Below, piece by piece: positions 46,049-58,133 of a stretch of DNA of 64,000 bases; the stretch's first letter is position 1, and each line of letters begins with the position of its first letter. The translations under genes were made by a program, and so were the position numbers. This stretch comes from Diadema setosum. Taxonomy: Eukaryota > Echinodermata > Echinoidea > Diadematoida > Diadematidae. Under the pieces are notes generated by a model. It ran no database searches, was not told where the DNA came from, and was given only the letters and a program-made list of their open reading frames with translations. The stretch is taken from the NCBI GenBank assembly GCA_033980235.1, contig CM067079.1:27485562-27549561 (forward strand). Reading direction: 5' to 3'.

Positions 46049-47149
46049 AACATATATTTCAATGTATTTATGATATCATAATATGAGTATTGAAAAATAT
46101 GCTGAGAGTTGTTACTTTTTAGGGGTCCAAAATAAATCTTGACCTTATCCAACTATCGTACCTCCTAAAAGGCACATGATTGTCCTTGTTTTCTTTGGTG
46201 ATGTTCAGCAGTGTGCGATCATAGCTTCATGCAAGTTGTCTCTCTCTCTCTCACTCTCTCTGCCTAATACCTGTCAGAGAGGTATATGTGGTAGTACTCA
46301 CAGGAAGAGAAGAAAAAAAAGAGAGAAAGAGAAAGAGATAGCAGAAAGGAATTACAATGTCCGGTATACTTCCGCACCACGGACTTGCGTGTATATTGGA
46401 GTTTAGCTTATAGTATAGTTCAATTTTGTTTTGTTTTGTTTTTTATTCGGCGTTGATTTGGCTGGCCTCGTTTTCGTGTGAGTTTAAAACAATACGAAAA
46501 TCTTTGTCCAAGAGAACTCGAATTAAATGGTCAATATCTAAGGGAGAGACAGATTCGTTATTCCAAGAAAATACGGTTAGCATCCCACGACAGTTCGATC
46601 AAATATTTACGTTTTTTAGTCAACATTGATAAAAAAGAATGTTTTTTTTTTTTTTTTTTGCGGAGGGGGGTGGTTGAAACAATCATACAAAGACCATTAA
46701 AAAAACAGCTTCCATCAATGACAACAGTATTTAAGTAGTAACCTATTACATACAAAAAACGTAGAATAAGCTTTAACCTTTACTACATTAGATATCCCGA
46801 AAGTTGTGGGCTGATGACTATATCGTGTGCCTTAATAAAGGTCATGATTTCATAATACCATGCTTGAATGTGTGGTCGGAATCGGGGTCGAGGGTCGGGT
46901 TTATGTGTGTCAAAGCAGATTCACAACCACTCCCACGTATAATGGTTGTCTGCCCTAGCACAAAAATGGTTTGGTAATTACAAACTGAATTTGGCCCCGA
47001 GTTCGCTTTTGCTTTGAAAAGGCTCCACATTGTCACTGTGCATCGAACCTTGAATAAAATAATAAGAAAGTATGCGTATCAGGGTCTCATTATTTACAAC
47101 GCAGTCCGACACGCCTAAATATTGCTTTAGGTCGTATTTGTATTTTTGA
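45004..47149. other. No further exon recognised
   Basis: Holds A and T runs, (TA)n at 45998-46035, (TC)n near 46240-46262 and a T run at 46641-46659. A 50-codon stretch at 46478-46640 (ENLCPRELELNGQYLRERQI...) looks somewhat protein-like but has no flanking splice sites. Confidence 0.4.
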
Positions 47150-47420
47150 TTGCAAGTAAGGACGTACAGTCGGTATCGCGTCTGCCCCAGGTCCAAAGGA
47201 CCCGGGGTCGATTCCCGAGTCTCACTGAGCAATGTTGGGTGTAATCATCCCGTCGACTCTAGTAAGAGGCAAAGCACTCTTAAAAGACACAAAATGGAGG
47301 TCTCGTGTGTGTGAGAGAGTCACAACTCCTCGTAAAAGATATCCCGCCTCATTCTTTCATCGCAAAGAGCGGGGTGCTGACTCGGTGAAGTGGCCACAAA
47401 TCTACCCACCCACACCAAAC
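47150..47420 (+). mobile_element. tRNA-derived SINE, copy 2 of a local family
   Basis: Box A region CAGTCGGTATCGCGTCTG and intact box B-like GGGTCGATTCCCGAGTC. The body carries GTAAGAGGCAAAG, TGGAGGTCTCGTGTGTGTGA, CACAACTCCTC and GGTGCTGACTCGGTGAAGT, matching 42488-42785. Confidence 0.85.
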
Positions 47421-47465
47421 ATTTTAATGCGCTTATCTTAAAGCATAAAGCTTGCAATTCAACTG

Positions 47466-47516
47466 AAGAAAAGAAGAAGAAGAAGAAGAAGAAGAAGAAG
47501 AAGGAGGAGGAGGAAG
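47466..47516. repeat. (AAG)n microsatellite
   Basis: GAAGAAGAAG run with GGA interruptions at its end. Confidence 0.96.
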
Positions 47517-47751
47517 AGAAGAGGAACTAATCAAAACCCATAATTATTTTTCTGTGGTGAAGTGCTATGCATTCATAGTGTGTCATGCATGAGCAAGAGG
47601 AAAAAAATCTATCATTGAGCCTTTTTGTTTGGTTCATATATAACTGTTTGTTTTGGTTTACTGAATTTTCGAAATTCTCTAAATCTATGACTGATTCGTA
47701 ACTTGGAACCTTATTTCAGATTGAAATAAAATATCCTTCTGATTTTGTGCA

Positions 47752-47930
47752 GGGGCCCGTTTCAAAGATTGATTTCAATTGTTTCAAAGGATTGACGCTA
47801 TTTAAAAAAGTTACGCTCGATCTGCCATCAAATCTGTGTTTTAAATCAAGCGAAGGTATCTTTATGAAACAGACTTGCGATCAGTATTGATCTTACGCTC
47901 GATATACTGAGTTTTTGTGAAACAGGCCCC
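47752..47930. mobile_element. 179-bp MITE with GGGGCC(C/T)GTTTCA ends
   Basis: Left GGGGCCCGTTTCAAAG, right TTTTTGTGAAACAGGCCCC. The inner halves share ACGCTCGAT and GATTGA motifs. No ORF. Confidence 0.75.
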
Positions 47931-48950
47931 AGATTTGATAAAGTGAACTATTTCTATTATCTATGTGCAGAGAAATTAAGAATTTCCGATTGAATGAAGA
48001 CAGGATAATGATTTCTGAAGAGCTATATGTCCTAAGTTTGTTTATAGGACCGTTTGCACCTATAATAGTAATATGATGCCAACCACGAGCATTATTTTAT
48101 ACTGCCAGTGTTAAAAGAAAATAAGAACAGAAAGAACAGAAAGAAAAAAAAAACCAAGGTAAAGAAAAAGATTAGAAATGGGGAAGGAAGAAGAAACCAC
48201 GTCCCTCGAGATTCTCTCCAGGTGTTTATTAATATGCGTGCCTCGACAATGATGCAGGTACAACTTCCTTTAAAAAGGCTGTGCGTGTCTTCCTGTAACA
48301 ACACACAGGTTACAGTCCAAATCTGGCACAAAGATTTAGTACTATGTTCTGCCCCTGATAACGTCGTTGTACCTGTGCAGCGGGAAAGAATCTAAACAGC
48401 ATTACCCCCCCCCCCCCCAAAAAAAAAAAAAAGAAAAAAAAAGAAAAAGGAATCAACAAAACAACAATCTCAGATCTTTTAGATCGTGAAAGGTTACCCA
48501 GACAGTTCATTTAATATGGTTGCTTCCTTGTCTGCCATGTCTGAGTTCTCAGTATAGCCCTGTATGGAAAATATACATTTTGAAGGTCGCTGCCATGATT
48601 ATGATTTGTGCACATCCAATGGGACGCGCTTTGCTTTGTACGCGTAATGAACCCACAAGATTTCTTTGTCCCGTTGTGACTGCCTTAAGAAAGATCAAAT
48701 TACGGAAACACAACCTCACCACTTAGTAATCAAGTGTCATAGATAATACCAGCATATACCAGCATAAAGTGTCGAGATAACATGCACCTGAAGACCGTAC
48801 GACCGCGATCTCTCCTAATTTTGCGCTATATCGTGGGTTAAACAACAATGGTAACCCTTGAAGAGAGTACAAGTTTGATTGAATGTTGATGTAAAGAAAA
48901 GCTGCGTGCACCTATCAATATGATCCATACCCGGGACGCACAACATGTAT
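47931..48950. other. No gene seen
   Basis: A-rich runs at 48115-48170 and 48418-48450 and a C run at 48406-48418. Small overlapping frames only. Confidence 0.45.
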
Positions 48951-48954
48951 AATT

Positions 48955-49170
48955 ATGTTTATTTATTTATTTGTTTGTTTGTAGATCTTTATTCTATTCA
49001 TCAAGTCAAAACAAAATATGATTACATTGTTATAAAGATCAAACAAACCACAACTAAAAGCCAGAAACCCATCCCCTGATCACATGTATATACTACCACA
49101 ACATAATTGTTATAAGATATCTATGGTTGAATAAATCATAAATAAAAAGCAGTTGTCCTTCATGCTATTG
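48955..49170 (-). repeat. Probable minus-strand LINE 3' end
   Basis: (TTTA)n/(TTTG)n at 48957-48982 followed by TCTTTATTCTATTCATCAAG; in reverse complement this ends GAATAAAGATC plus a CAAA/TAAA tail. Confidence 0.45.
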
Positions 49171-49664
49171 TAGAATCAACTTGGCCCGCCTAAAATTTAC
49201 ACTATTCATAGTGGTGGGCCGGAGTCGGTGCTGTTACGGCTGGGCTCAAAGATAATAATGATGTTGAATTCGGCAATAAACCCTGTAATATACGCTATTT
49301 TGTTCATACAGTCTTTCATGTCATATAGTTTCCATGGAAGGTGAAATAAGTTTGATACCCATAAGGACGTTTTATCGTGAATTCTTTGAACTTTGCTTCT
49401 TACAGTAACGTGATTTATACATACAGTAAACCTCGCATGAGTCGAAGCTCTCGGGACTGTAGTTCTATTTGTGTGAATAACTTTTAAAAAGTGGAACACG
49501 TTTACTTGCTGTCTTTACTCCGTAAACACGTAACAGTAAAACGTATCAGGGAAATGCTGTCTAGATATATATTGTCAGGTTTCATTGCTGTTTGATTTTA
49601 CAAAGGTTTGATATGTCTGTCTGTATGTATATATTATAGCGAAAACTTTGAGCAAAGAAAATGG

Positions 49665-49687
49665 GTTTTCATCGGGATTCGAACCCG

Positions 49688-49712
<25 letters not shown>
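49665..49712 (-). repeat. tRNA-like box B remnant and (TA)n
   Basis: Minus strand CGGGTTCGAATCCCGATG is a perfect box B, but no box A is nearby. Adjoins (TA)n at 49690-49712. Confidence 0.45.
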
Positions 49713-49718
<6 letters not shown>

Positions 49719-49899
49719 CACAAACAAAAGAACCCCCGGATAAGATGGAATCGATTGTATCTTAAGCTATATTTAAAATAATGTTTTGTTATGAAATATA
49801 GTCTTGAAAGCACGGTAATCATTTCTTCAAAAAACTTGCTGAAAATCTAGATCACATTATAACTAGGCTCAAGGAGTGTGAAAGAAGAGTAGTGTAGCC

Positions 49900-49960
49900 G
49901 GGGGGGGGGGGGGGGGGGGAGTCGGGGTGCGTGTGAATGGTTACCCCCCCCCCCCCCCCA
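49900..49960. repeat. Poly-G / poly-C hairpin
   Basis: About 20 G (49900-49919) then about 16 C (49945-49960), separated by 25 nt. Able to form a GC stem or quadruplexes. Confidence 0.93.
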
Positions 49961-52102
49961 ACCCTGTAACGCTGAGTAGGATTGTTGTTTCCCGTTAAAA
50001 AAAAGTTGGCATCCAAGCAGGACATACCGACTTTAATATAACTCAATTGTAGTCAAATACGTATATCAAAAAAAAAAAAAAAAGGCCTGTTTTATTTGAA
50101 CCTTAGTTCGGTTATATACCATTGTCATATATTGAAAAAAAAAAAAACTTCTACTAATAGATCACTAAATTTGTACTTAATCCTCAACTTGGATGCATAT
50201 ATTAGATGATTACAGCTACAGATTTCCCTCACTAAAAAGGCTAAATTTTGCATTTTCTGATTTTGTGGAGATGTGAAAATTGAAAGAGTTCTTTTAAGTT
50301 TTATTAGAGGAAAGGCAGTAAAACTATCATTGTTACTTTAGAACATGATAATGATAATTGCTGCAAAAAATAACCCGAGAACTTGATGGGATGAATGACA
50401 AGGGACAGTTGACATTTGACCCTGCAAGGGACATTAAGAGGGACTTTCCCGTGTGTCGGTCAGCCAAACAATCCCCACCCCCTCCCCAGCAATTATAATC
50501 AAAATAATACATTTCGTTCTGCGGCTCCTGCAGTAGAGAATTCATAGCACAGGCTGGATTCCTCTAATGAGCGTTTACATGAGAGAAAAACGTAATAATG
50601 GGAATAGGAAAAAAAAACCGCAAGCATTGTGTTGGCAAAAATCTGAGCTATCCAAGCAGCAGTTTTGTTATTCTTTCTTTTTTATGTGTAGAATGAGATC
50701 ACATATTGACTGCCAATCTAGCGCACTTATGAAAATGAGGAAGAGAAACATACGGAGATCAGCAGATGAAGTAGAATTAATCAATCTGTCGTTCTCGTGA
50801 CAACAGCGTTTAATTTCAAACCTGTTTACAATGATCCTGTCGACAAAGAGACTTGACATCACATCAGTTAGTGACAAAGTTTTGACGCTTTTAGGCTTTC
50901 ATCCCATGTTTGGTCACAGCCTCGTGTAAAGTCAAGAAGTCGTCAGACTTTTCTCTGAAGATGTTTACATCCATGTCTCGATCTGATGTATGGAATGTCT
51001 ACAAAGCCCTCACGATTAAATCTTCCGCCCTAGATCCTGTTTTGGGGCCTTCTTTTAACTCCATAAACTGGCTGATTCGTCCACTTTTGAACATCATCTG
51101 TCCGTCTGAGTAGATCCGTATCTTTCCTCAATCTCGTAGACTTGGGGCATATTTTCATCTGGTGTTTTGTCAGATATTTTTTTTTTCTTCCGACAAGCTA
51201 TTTTGAGCTATTGAAATCTTTGTATCTGATTTTGCGAAGAGCAAATTTGTCAGAGTGAGAGAGAGATAAAAAACCTCTGATAAAACGCTTGATGGAATAC
51301 CCCCTCCTCCGACTGATCTGGATCAAATGACGATTCAGAACTTGCTCCTGAAATAACGAAACGTAGAGAAATCAAGTGATTAATTACGACCTCAAATTGT
51401 TACTGTTTTCATGAAAATGACCTTTGAATTAATTCTATCTAAAGTTATACTTTTACAGGCCACGCTGGTTATCTCTGTTGAAAAAAAGAACAACAACAAA
51501 CAAACTAAACAGCAACACCGGTGTCAACTACTACAGTTTCATCCAAGACAATGACACAGAAAAGATGTTGTTATTATCGACTGGTGATTTTACTGTGTGA
51601 TTGCCCTTTGGCCATGTTGATTTCTCGATCCAAGAGGTGACCGTGAACTAATGAAAAGGGAGACACGTCTTTTAATTCTTTTCATCTTTCCTTCATATAT
51701 ATCTTAAGCTAGAATGTGACGCTGAATTCAATTAAAAGAAGAATATGTAAATCTCATATCCGCATTAGCTGTGCTCATGTTGGCGTATTCCCAATATTGA
51801 AATGATGACTCGATTGCTCTTAATACCCTAATTACCAATATGTCGTCATTATGCTACTCATTATTTTATTTGTGAATAAGTTTACTACAATGATAGCGCA
51901 ACCTAATTGACCCCATCAACATGATCAAGGCAAATATATGAAAATACCAGCCAAACGTTTTGACTTCCCCTTGAATAAAAGGGAATATGGCTTTAAGAAA
52001 TTCTCGCGTATGAGCTCCGACATAAACTTTAAAAAATATTAGATAGATCACGTTCCTGTTTGTGTGCCAATCAGCCAATAGGCAGCGATACTATCAATCC
52101 AA
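49961..52102. other. No gene seen
   Basis: AT-rich; the frames seen are short and lack any domain or splice pattern. Confidence 0.45.
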
Positions 52103-52276
52103 CCTGGGGTGTTTCATAAAGCTGTTCGTAACATTACGAACAACTTACGAGCAACTGGTGATCAGTTGTGATGTGCTATACTTACCAGAATGTCAATAAT
52201 CAGCACAAGAACTGATCACCAGTCACTCGTAAGTCGTTCGTAACTTTACGAACAGCTTTACAAAACAGGTCCCTGG
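52103..52276. mobile_element. Foldback MITE, GTTTCATAAAGCTGTTCGTAA type
   Basis: Left arm CCTGGGGTGTTTCATAAAG, CTGTTCGTAACATTACGAAC, AACTTACGAGCAACTGGTGA. Right arm is its reverse complement with few differences (ACGAACAGCTTTACAAAACA, GGTCCCTGG). The middle is about 45 nt. Confidence 0.85.
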
Positions 52277-52301
52277 TATCCCAGAATATGTAAGGCGAAT
52301 C

Positions 52302-52808
52302 CCTGCCGGAAAGAGAACAGGGTCCCACCGTGTGAAACACAGTGTGACATCTCTTCATACTATTGAATTCGAGTGTTTTAACATTGAAACAATTTGTAAA
52401 ACATCGATTTCACCGTGTGAAATATGAACTGTTTAATTCTTATCGTACATTTTGCATTCAATCTGGCATTGTTGTATATCATTTACTCCTCATATGTATT
52501 CTTTTTACAATCGTATCCCAAATTATGCATTAATGCGATGGAATCGTTCATATGATTCGTGGTATATGGCCAAATTTTGTTTTACATTGCATTTTAAAAC
52601 GGAATGCAGAAATAAACTGAACTGATCTCTGAACTGAAACTGAACATAACTACGTATGTGAAGAGTATGTGGCAAACCACACCACATCAGTGTGAAATCA
52701 TCTTCGTTTCATACTGTTAAACTCGAGCGTATTCGCCGTATTTACACAGCCGACTATGTGACTCACTGTGAGTGAACACACAGTGGGACATTGTGGTCTT
52801 TCCAGCAG
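52302..52808. mobile_element. 507-bp element with CCCTGCCGGAAAGA ends
   Basis: Left TCCCTGCCGGAAAGAGAACA then GGGTCCCACCGTGTG; right, reversed, CCCTGCTGGAAAGACCACAA then TGTCCCACTGTGTG: inverted ends of about 34 nt. CAGTGTGA and TTCATACT(A/G)TT(G/A)AA recur inside both halves. Confidence 0.7.
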
Positions 52809-54018
52809 GGATGTTATTCGTCTGAGAAGGCTCTTTATCAAGATTTCGGTATGATAATCTATTCTGAAACTTAAGCAATTACTTAATTTCGCAAATTTTA
52901 CAACATAAAAAAGGCAATTATTTTGTACTAATCTGGCCATGACAACCTCCGCTGTCGCCCCGCCCAAAAAGAATATAATAACATTGAAAGTTCTCACTAT
53001 GTGCCAAAAACAAAGCTGGAGGTCACTAATCAAAATCATGCAACCGGCAGAGAAATTTTTATGGCAAACGCAATTAAGCTGAGGTGCATTATTGCCACCG
53101 CGAAATCGTAATTTGCCTCCCGTATCATCGGTAGGCACATTTTTTTTTCTTTTTCTTTAACGAAGAATTTTAGTTCGATTTTATCGCTCTATCCTCGTGA
53201 ATCTTGCAAAGACAGTATAGCCTTGTGAATAGAGGAAGAGGCTAGAGAAAAGTAATTTGCTGAAGGAGAAATAATTAATACCCTTCACCGAAGACTTATA
53301 GGATATCCTCGTCTAATAATCAGTTAATGGGGCTCGCAGCCGTCAGCCGACTGGAGCGGACATATTACACTGGCTGCAACACAAGAGCTGAAAAGAAATA
53401 AAGATATAATCCGAGCTGACAATATCGCAGTTTTTTTTTTCTTTACTTTCAATAGTGTATGGAATAGATTGATTCTATCACTTTGTGTCTGCGAGGGAGC
53501 GGGCGGGGTTTTTAGAAGATGGAGTGAGTTGCAACTTTAATACATCAATCTACTGATAACCATAATGGCATAAAATGAAAGTAAAAGTGAATATGATAGT
53601 TGTGATAATTATGACAATATCTCGTGTATATTGGTTATCACAAACACAGTGATAACTCTTTATTTAGGCTAATAACAGTATGATATTCTTAACCAAAGTA
53701 GCCTCTTTAAAGTGATCGCTGTTTAACCCAGATATCTCCGCCCATTTTAAATGTATACCACCAGCACCTATCCGCCTGCGTGGGTCAAAAGGGACACAGT
53801 GGCTAATTGTTTGTTGATTTAAAGAAAGAAAGAAGAGAGAGAGAGAAAATATCCTGCCTGTATAGGATTGGTATAATCTCAGGGCAGGACTTGAATGCGC
53901 AGTTTCTTATGTGTGTGCCCAGTTCAGAGGCTCATCCAAATTACAAAGCAGTTCTTCTGTAGTTATGAGAAACAAACCATCCCGTGAAGTTATGACACTT
54001 CGTAACTGCAGTAAATCT
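52809..54018. other. No gene seen; possible SINE remnant
   Basis: Near 53860-53945 the minus strand has GCATTCAAGTCCTGCCCTGA, resembling a tRNA box B. Otherwise featureless. Confidence 0.35.
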
Positions 54019-54332
54019 GGAGGCTGTTTCTCAAAGAATTTAAATCAATCTTAAATTACTAGTTTAAAAACAACTTAGAATTATGGTATGCCATTGGTTT
54101 TCCTATTTGGTCTAATTTAATATTTTCATGATTCACTTCAAATTGTGATAAAGATTTACCCCAAAAAATGCTTTGTTCTTGATTTTATTTTGTACACCTA
54201 TACCTGCATGACAAAGTTTCCACAATTTTCGTCTTCATTTGGAAGTTAGAAATCATTGAAGTCACACACAGCATACCATAATTTAAGTCGATCTCAGAAT
54301 TTGAACTTAAATTCTTTGTGGAAACACTCTCC
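54019..54332. mobile_element. MITE with GGCTGTTTCTCAAAGAATTTAA ends
   Basis: Left GGAGGCTGTTTCTCAAAGAA then TTTAAATC; right CTTAAATTCTTTGTGGAAAC then ACTCTCC. The inner complement continues (AATCTTAAATT... against AATTTAAGTCGAT). Confidence 0.72.
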
Positions 54333-55279
54333 CGAGTATATTCTTCATGCTTGGTCTTTGATCATCTACGATCTGGGCTATAGTATCATGCTTCTTCCCC
54401 TCACCCTCCTTATTTATTTTTTAATTTTTAACTATGTTCTTTTTTTTGTCAAGGCCCATCATGGAACGGCTATGATTCAACCTCTCTTCCCTTACATAAT
54501 TATACTGCTGTTTATACTTTGTCGCATTAGTTAGGTTTATATTTGAACTATATATAGTTTATCTGCAAGTCTGCTTGAATTACGCTAACTGCAGGAGCCC
54601 AAGTGAACTTAAACTTTGAAGGCATTAATTACCATTTGCAGATGAAACAAACACTCTGCTTTAGTGATTCAAAATAGTTCTAAAAATGTGAGTTAGGAAT
54701 AAGAACAACCAATGGAAAAATTTGAATCTGTATAATCGATGCTAAATATTGTTGAATGTACAAAATGTGAACAATTATAGTTAAAATTAAAAAAAAAAAT
54801 GTTAGAATAAACTGTCTACAGTTATGGTTTATTGAGAAAAAATAGTGATATCTCCTTCTATCTCAGGCTTTATTGCAATTTTTTTATATGGTAGGAGGTT
54901 TTGCGCCACAACTGACTTACACATAATTATGCATCAACAACTAATGTGATATCTCGAACATTTTTGTAAATCACTGCGCTCTCAATAGTAACCAGTCGCT
55001 TAGATCCGTGCAAATGCCAAAGAAGTTGCTACTGAGTTACCAGTGGATTTTACTCGACGCTTTTGACCACAAGATTTCACGTAGTAAAGTCGTGGGTAGA
55101 CCGACGGTACATCTCCAGAGCGTCATTTTTGTCATAATTAACAAAATGTGAAGGCAGATATCGAAGGAACAAATTTTGCATAATAATGTAATGCGAAACG
55201 TACAAGAGACAAAAACACAGTCTTGACTGCAAGAGATATCTTTTGGGGCAAACTCCACTTGAAAGTAGATACTTTTTTC
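54333..55279. other. No gene seen
   Basis: AT-rich. Short frames (54256-54534, 55037-55258) have no supporting signals. Confidence 0.45.
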
Positions 55280-55673
55280 TTTAAAGGGATTGTATGATAG
55301 TTTTGGTTTAGACTAAATTTCAGGTTTCTAACATTTTTGGTGAGATAATGAGAAACCTCTTATAAAATATGAAAGAGCATGTAATTCCATGAGGAATTCA
55401 CCGTTTATTTGATGAAAATTGGTTTTGAAATTGCTAAGATATCAAAAACAGAGCGATTCTAATAAAGTGTGGGACCCTCCTTTTATTACGATCGCTTTGT
55501 TTTACTTTGTTTTTCGATGTTTCAGTCATTCCAAACGCAATTTTCATCACGTAAATTTTGAATACCTCTTAAAATGGTATGCTCTGTACTATTTCATAAG
55601 TGTTTTCTTGGTATCTCGCAAAAAGTTAAAGGCCCTATTCTCATCTCCACCAATACTGTACCACCCCTTTAAA
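55280..55673. mobile_element. Foldback MITE, TTTAAAGGG family, copy 2
   Basis: The ends are TTTAAAGGGATTGTATGATA and the complement of CCAATACTGTACCACCCCTT. The interior matches 12124-12509: AAAGAGCATG, TTTGATGAAAATTGGTTTTG, CTAAGATATCAAAAACA. Same family, separate insertion. Confidence 0.82.
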
Positions 55674-56983
55674 GGCAATGGTCTTCTTATAGTTTTTATA
55701 GGTTTCTTCACTTAAGCCACGTTGCATATTTTAATGGTAAACAACGTAAGGCTGATTTTCCCCTATCACTTCACTCCCTAACTACCAGCGACGTAAATAA
55801 AACAAACATACAAACAAATCGTTGCTATACATAAAAGTGATACATTTTTGGCAGAAGTTTTCGTTCAACACTGAAAGGAAAGTATTATTTTGTGCAGCTG
55901 TTGAGTTTAGGGAGTATAAAGCCAAACACGAGAAGTTGAAATCCTCATTCTATTCTCGGTGTTCGACCAGAAAGCACCTCTGTTAAATATGGGACCAAAA
56001 GGGAAGGCAATCAAAGGGAAGGGGGGAAGGGGAAGAAAAGAAAGGAGGGTGATGAGGAGGAAGGAGTGATAGAGGGAAAGCTACTTGCAGCTGCAGTTGT
56101 AGTCTCCTTGGCACTACTGCCATCTTGAAGTATAAAACTTTCAACTGTTACATAATTTTCGACAGGTCACGGCAGCGTCTTTTTAACAACTCGACAAAAC
56201 ATACCAAAAAAAAAAATATATAATCTTCTTATGATGACTTGAGAGTGCCGTGAGTTGTACGTAAGACCATCTTGCGACAAAAAGAAATCGTAAGATAGCC
56301 GTAAGTCTGACGAAAAAATAACTCAAGGCTTTCTTACGAAAAACGTACGAAGTCTAGGGTCATTGTATACCTGGCAATCATTTTGTTTCTCTGAAAGGCC
56401 TAACCCACATTTGCAAACCCACGAAAATCAAAACTGCATAAAAAGATGTCCAATATGACTCCAAGTACAAGTTATAACAGTAACATACCTCACCTGTTGC
56501 TCTTTGTCTATACCATTCGATAAAAGAGAGAAAATCATCGTTTTAAAATCAATTTTCAAACCGGGTCAACCCGACCCAAAATCGAATTACGAGCGCGGGC
56601 TAGCTACGTACATGTAACTTACACATGTATCGCATGCACGTAGTACGTACGTGGACCGGAGCTAGCGAGCGTTATACGCATGCATACGGTGCATTTTCAT
56701 TTATTTTTATGAAAGTAACGGACTAATTGGAACGAAATTTTGCACAGGTGTTACTGCAATCATACCCAAACTCCATGCTAACTATGAGACCAATTGCTGC
56801 AGGTTTACAAATGTGGGCTAATACCTTTAAGTTGTTCTTGCGAATTAAACAGCGTTCGTATGAAATTCGTAAAAAGGCCGTAAGAATCTGTGCCCCATCT
56901 ACGACTCTCTCCGAACTCCAGTATTCATATGAACAGTGACATTCGTACGAACGCATCGTTCGTACGAACCTTTGTGACCGTAG
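55674..56983. other. No gene; TTACGAA-rich and CGTACG palindromes
   Basis: 56240-56360 holds many TACG/CGTA motifs (CGTAAGA, TTACGAA). 56940-56975 holds ATTCGTACGAACGCATCGTT then CGTACGAAC, a self-complementary stretch. Possibly ends of an element related to 59170-59600. Confidence 0.4.
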
Positions 56984-56984
56984 C

Positions 56985-58133
56985 TTATACCCCCATCTAT
57001 AGACGGCGATTCCGCTACGATCATCAAAAATCGACAAAGCGCGGTGGATCGTGGCTTGATCGCTTTTAAATCTTCTCCATCGTATCTTGAGCGGTTCAGA
57101 AGCGAGGAGGATCGCCATGGTCGGCAACCTCGCTACAGAAGCTTTGAACATGTCCAAAACTTCTGTAGCGAGGTCGCCACCGATCGCCGTGGTTGTAGAG
57201 CGTATCACCATCGCCTCACGAGCACATTAAAAGCGCCACATTCGTAGCTTTGACGGGGAAGCATCGCGCAAAGCGTAACTCAAGCGCATCAAAAGCGGCT
57301 TCCATCGCCCATGAAAATTACCACTTGTACAGTATTACGAAACAGGAACCAACCATGAACGATAGAAAGTGATGCACAGACCAGGAAGGTGGACATGGAG
57401 AAAAACGTATAAAACTAATTTTTCAACGTACACTTAGTACTTATCTACTTTGTTTATTAAATTGTTTGTTTGTCATATACCATTGCAAATCAATGAAAGA
57501 AAAAATTAAGTCGTAATATTTTCAAATATTAAATTTGTCCCATTGTAGGATACGATTTGTAGTTTGCTAGTAAGCCGGTTCTTTAATATTATACTCATTA
57601 ACTTTTTACCCTTTTAATTGAATGGATGACTTAACTAATAGTGCAATTTCACATCAGGGTCTAACTGGTGTGTTCTAGAATGCTAAGATATAAGGGTAAA
57701 ACCATAATTATTCTGCATATCCATGTTGGTTTGACACTGACATCTGCCTGAAGAAATTCAGTCATGAAGCCCATTTTATACCCCGATCGCTTGAGATCGT
57801 AGCATGAGCCCGGCGTAAACGTATCATTGTCGCTCCGATCGTATCTAGGTTGTAGCGAGATCTTGATAAGCGTACGAATATCGCAACACAGTCGGTTCGA
57901 TCGCAGAAGCAGCGCGTCTCGTCGGCCTGGAAATGTGGCAACAACGTGGCAGAGTCGTATTATCATCGTGGCGCTATCGTCTACAGCGCAGGCTGAGCGT
58001 GGAGTAACCGTAGTGTAATCGCCTCGGAGGCCAAAACATGGAGACGGACGGCGATCGCGCCACGATTTGATAAATCGTCACAGATCGCCATGGTCGCCAT
58101 GTTCGCCTTCATAGTGAGATGGGGGCCTTAAGA
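56985..58133. mobile_element. 1.15 kb element with CCCCCATCT ends and GCGATCGC-rich subtermini
   Basis: Left CTTATACCCCCATCTATAGA then CGGCGA. Right, reversed, CTTAAGGCCCCCATCTCACT then ATGAAGGCGA. TTAA is intact only at the right. Both ends hold dense, mutually complementary GATCG(C/T)CA, TCGTGGC, GTAGCGA motifs: 57040-57245 and 57780-58130. Same architecture as 3116-4200 and 27125-31956. Confidence 0.65.

Noticed and set aside
46478..46640. Protein-like frame ENLCPRELELNGQYLRERQI...
   Set aside because: No acceptor or donor at suitable positions, runs into a T tract, no recognised domain.
56723..57211. 162-codon minus-strand ORF
   Set aside because: It covers the left arm of the 56985-58133 element and CGTACG palindromes; no domain, and short complementary motifs explain the open frame.
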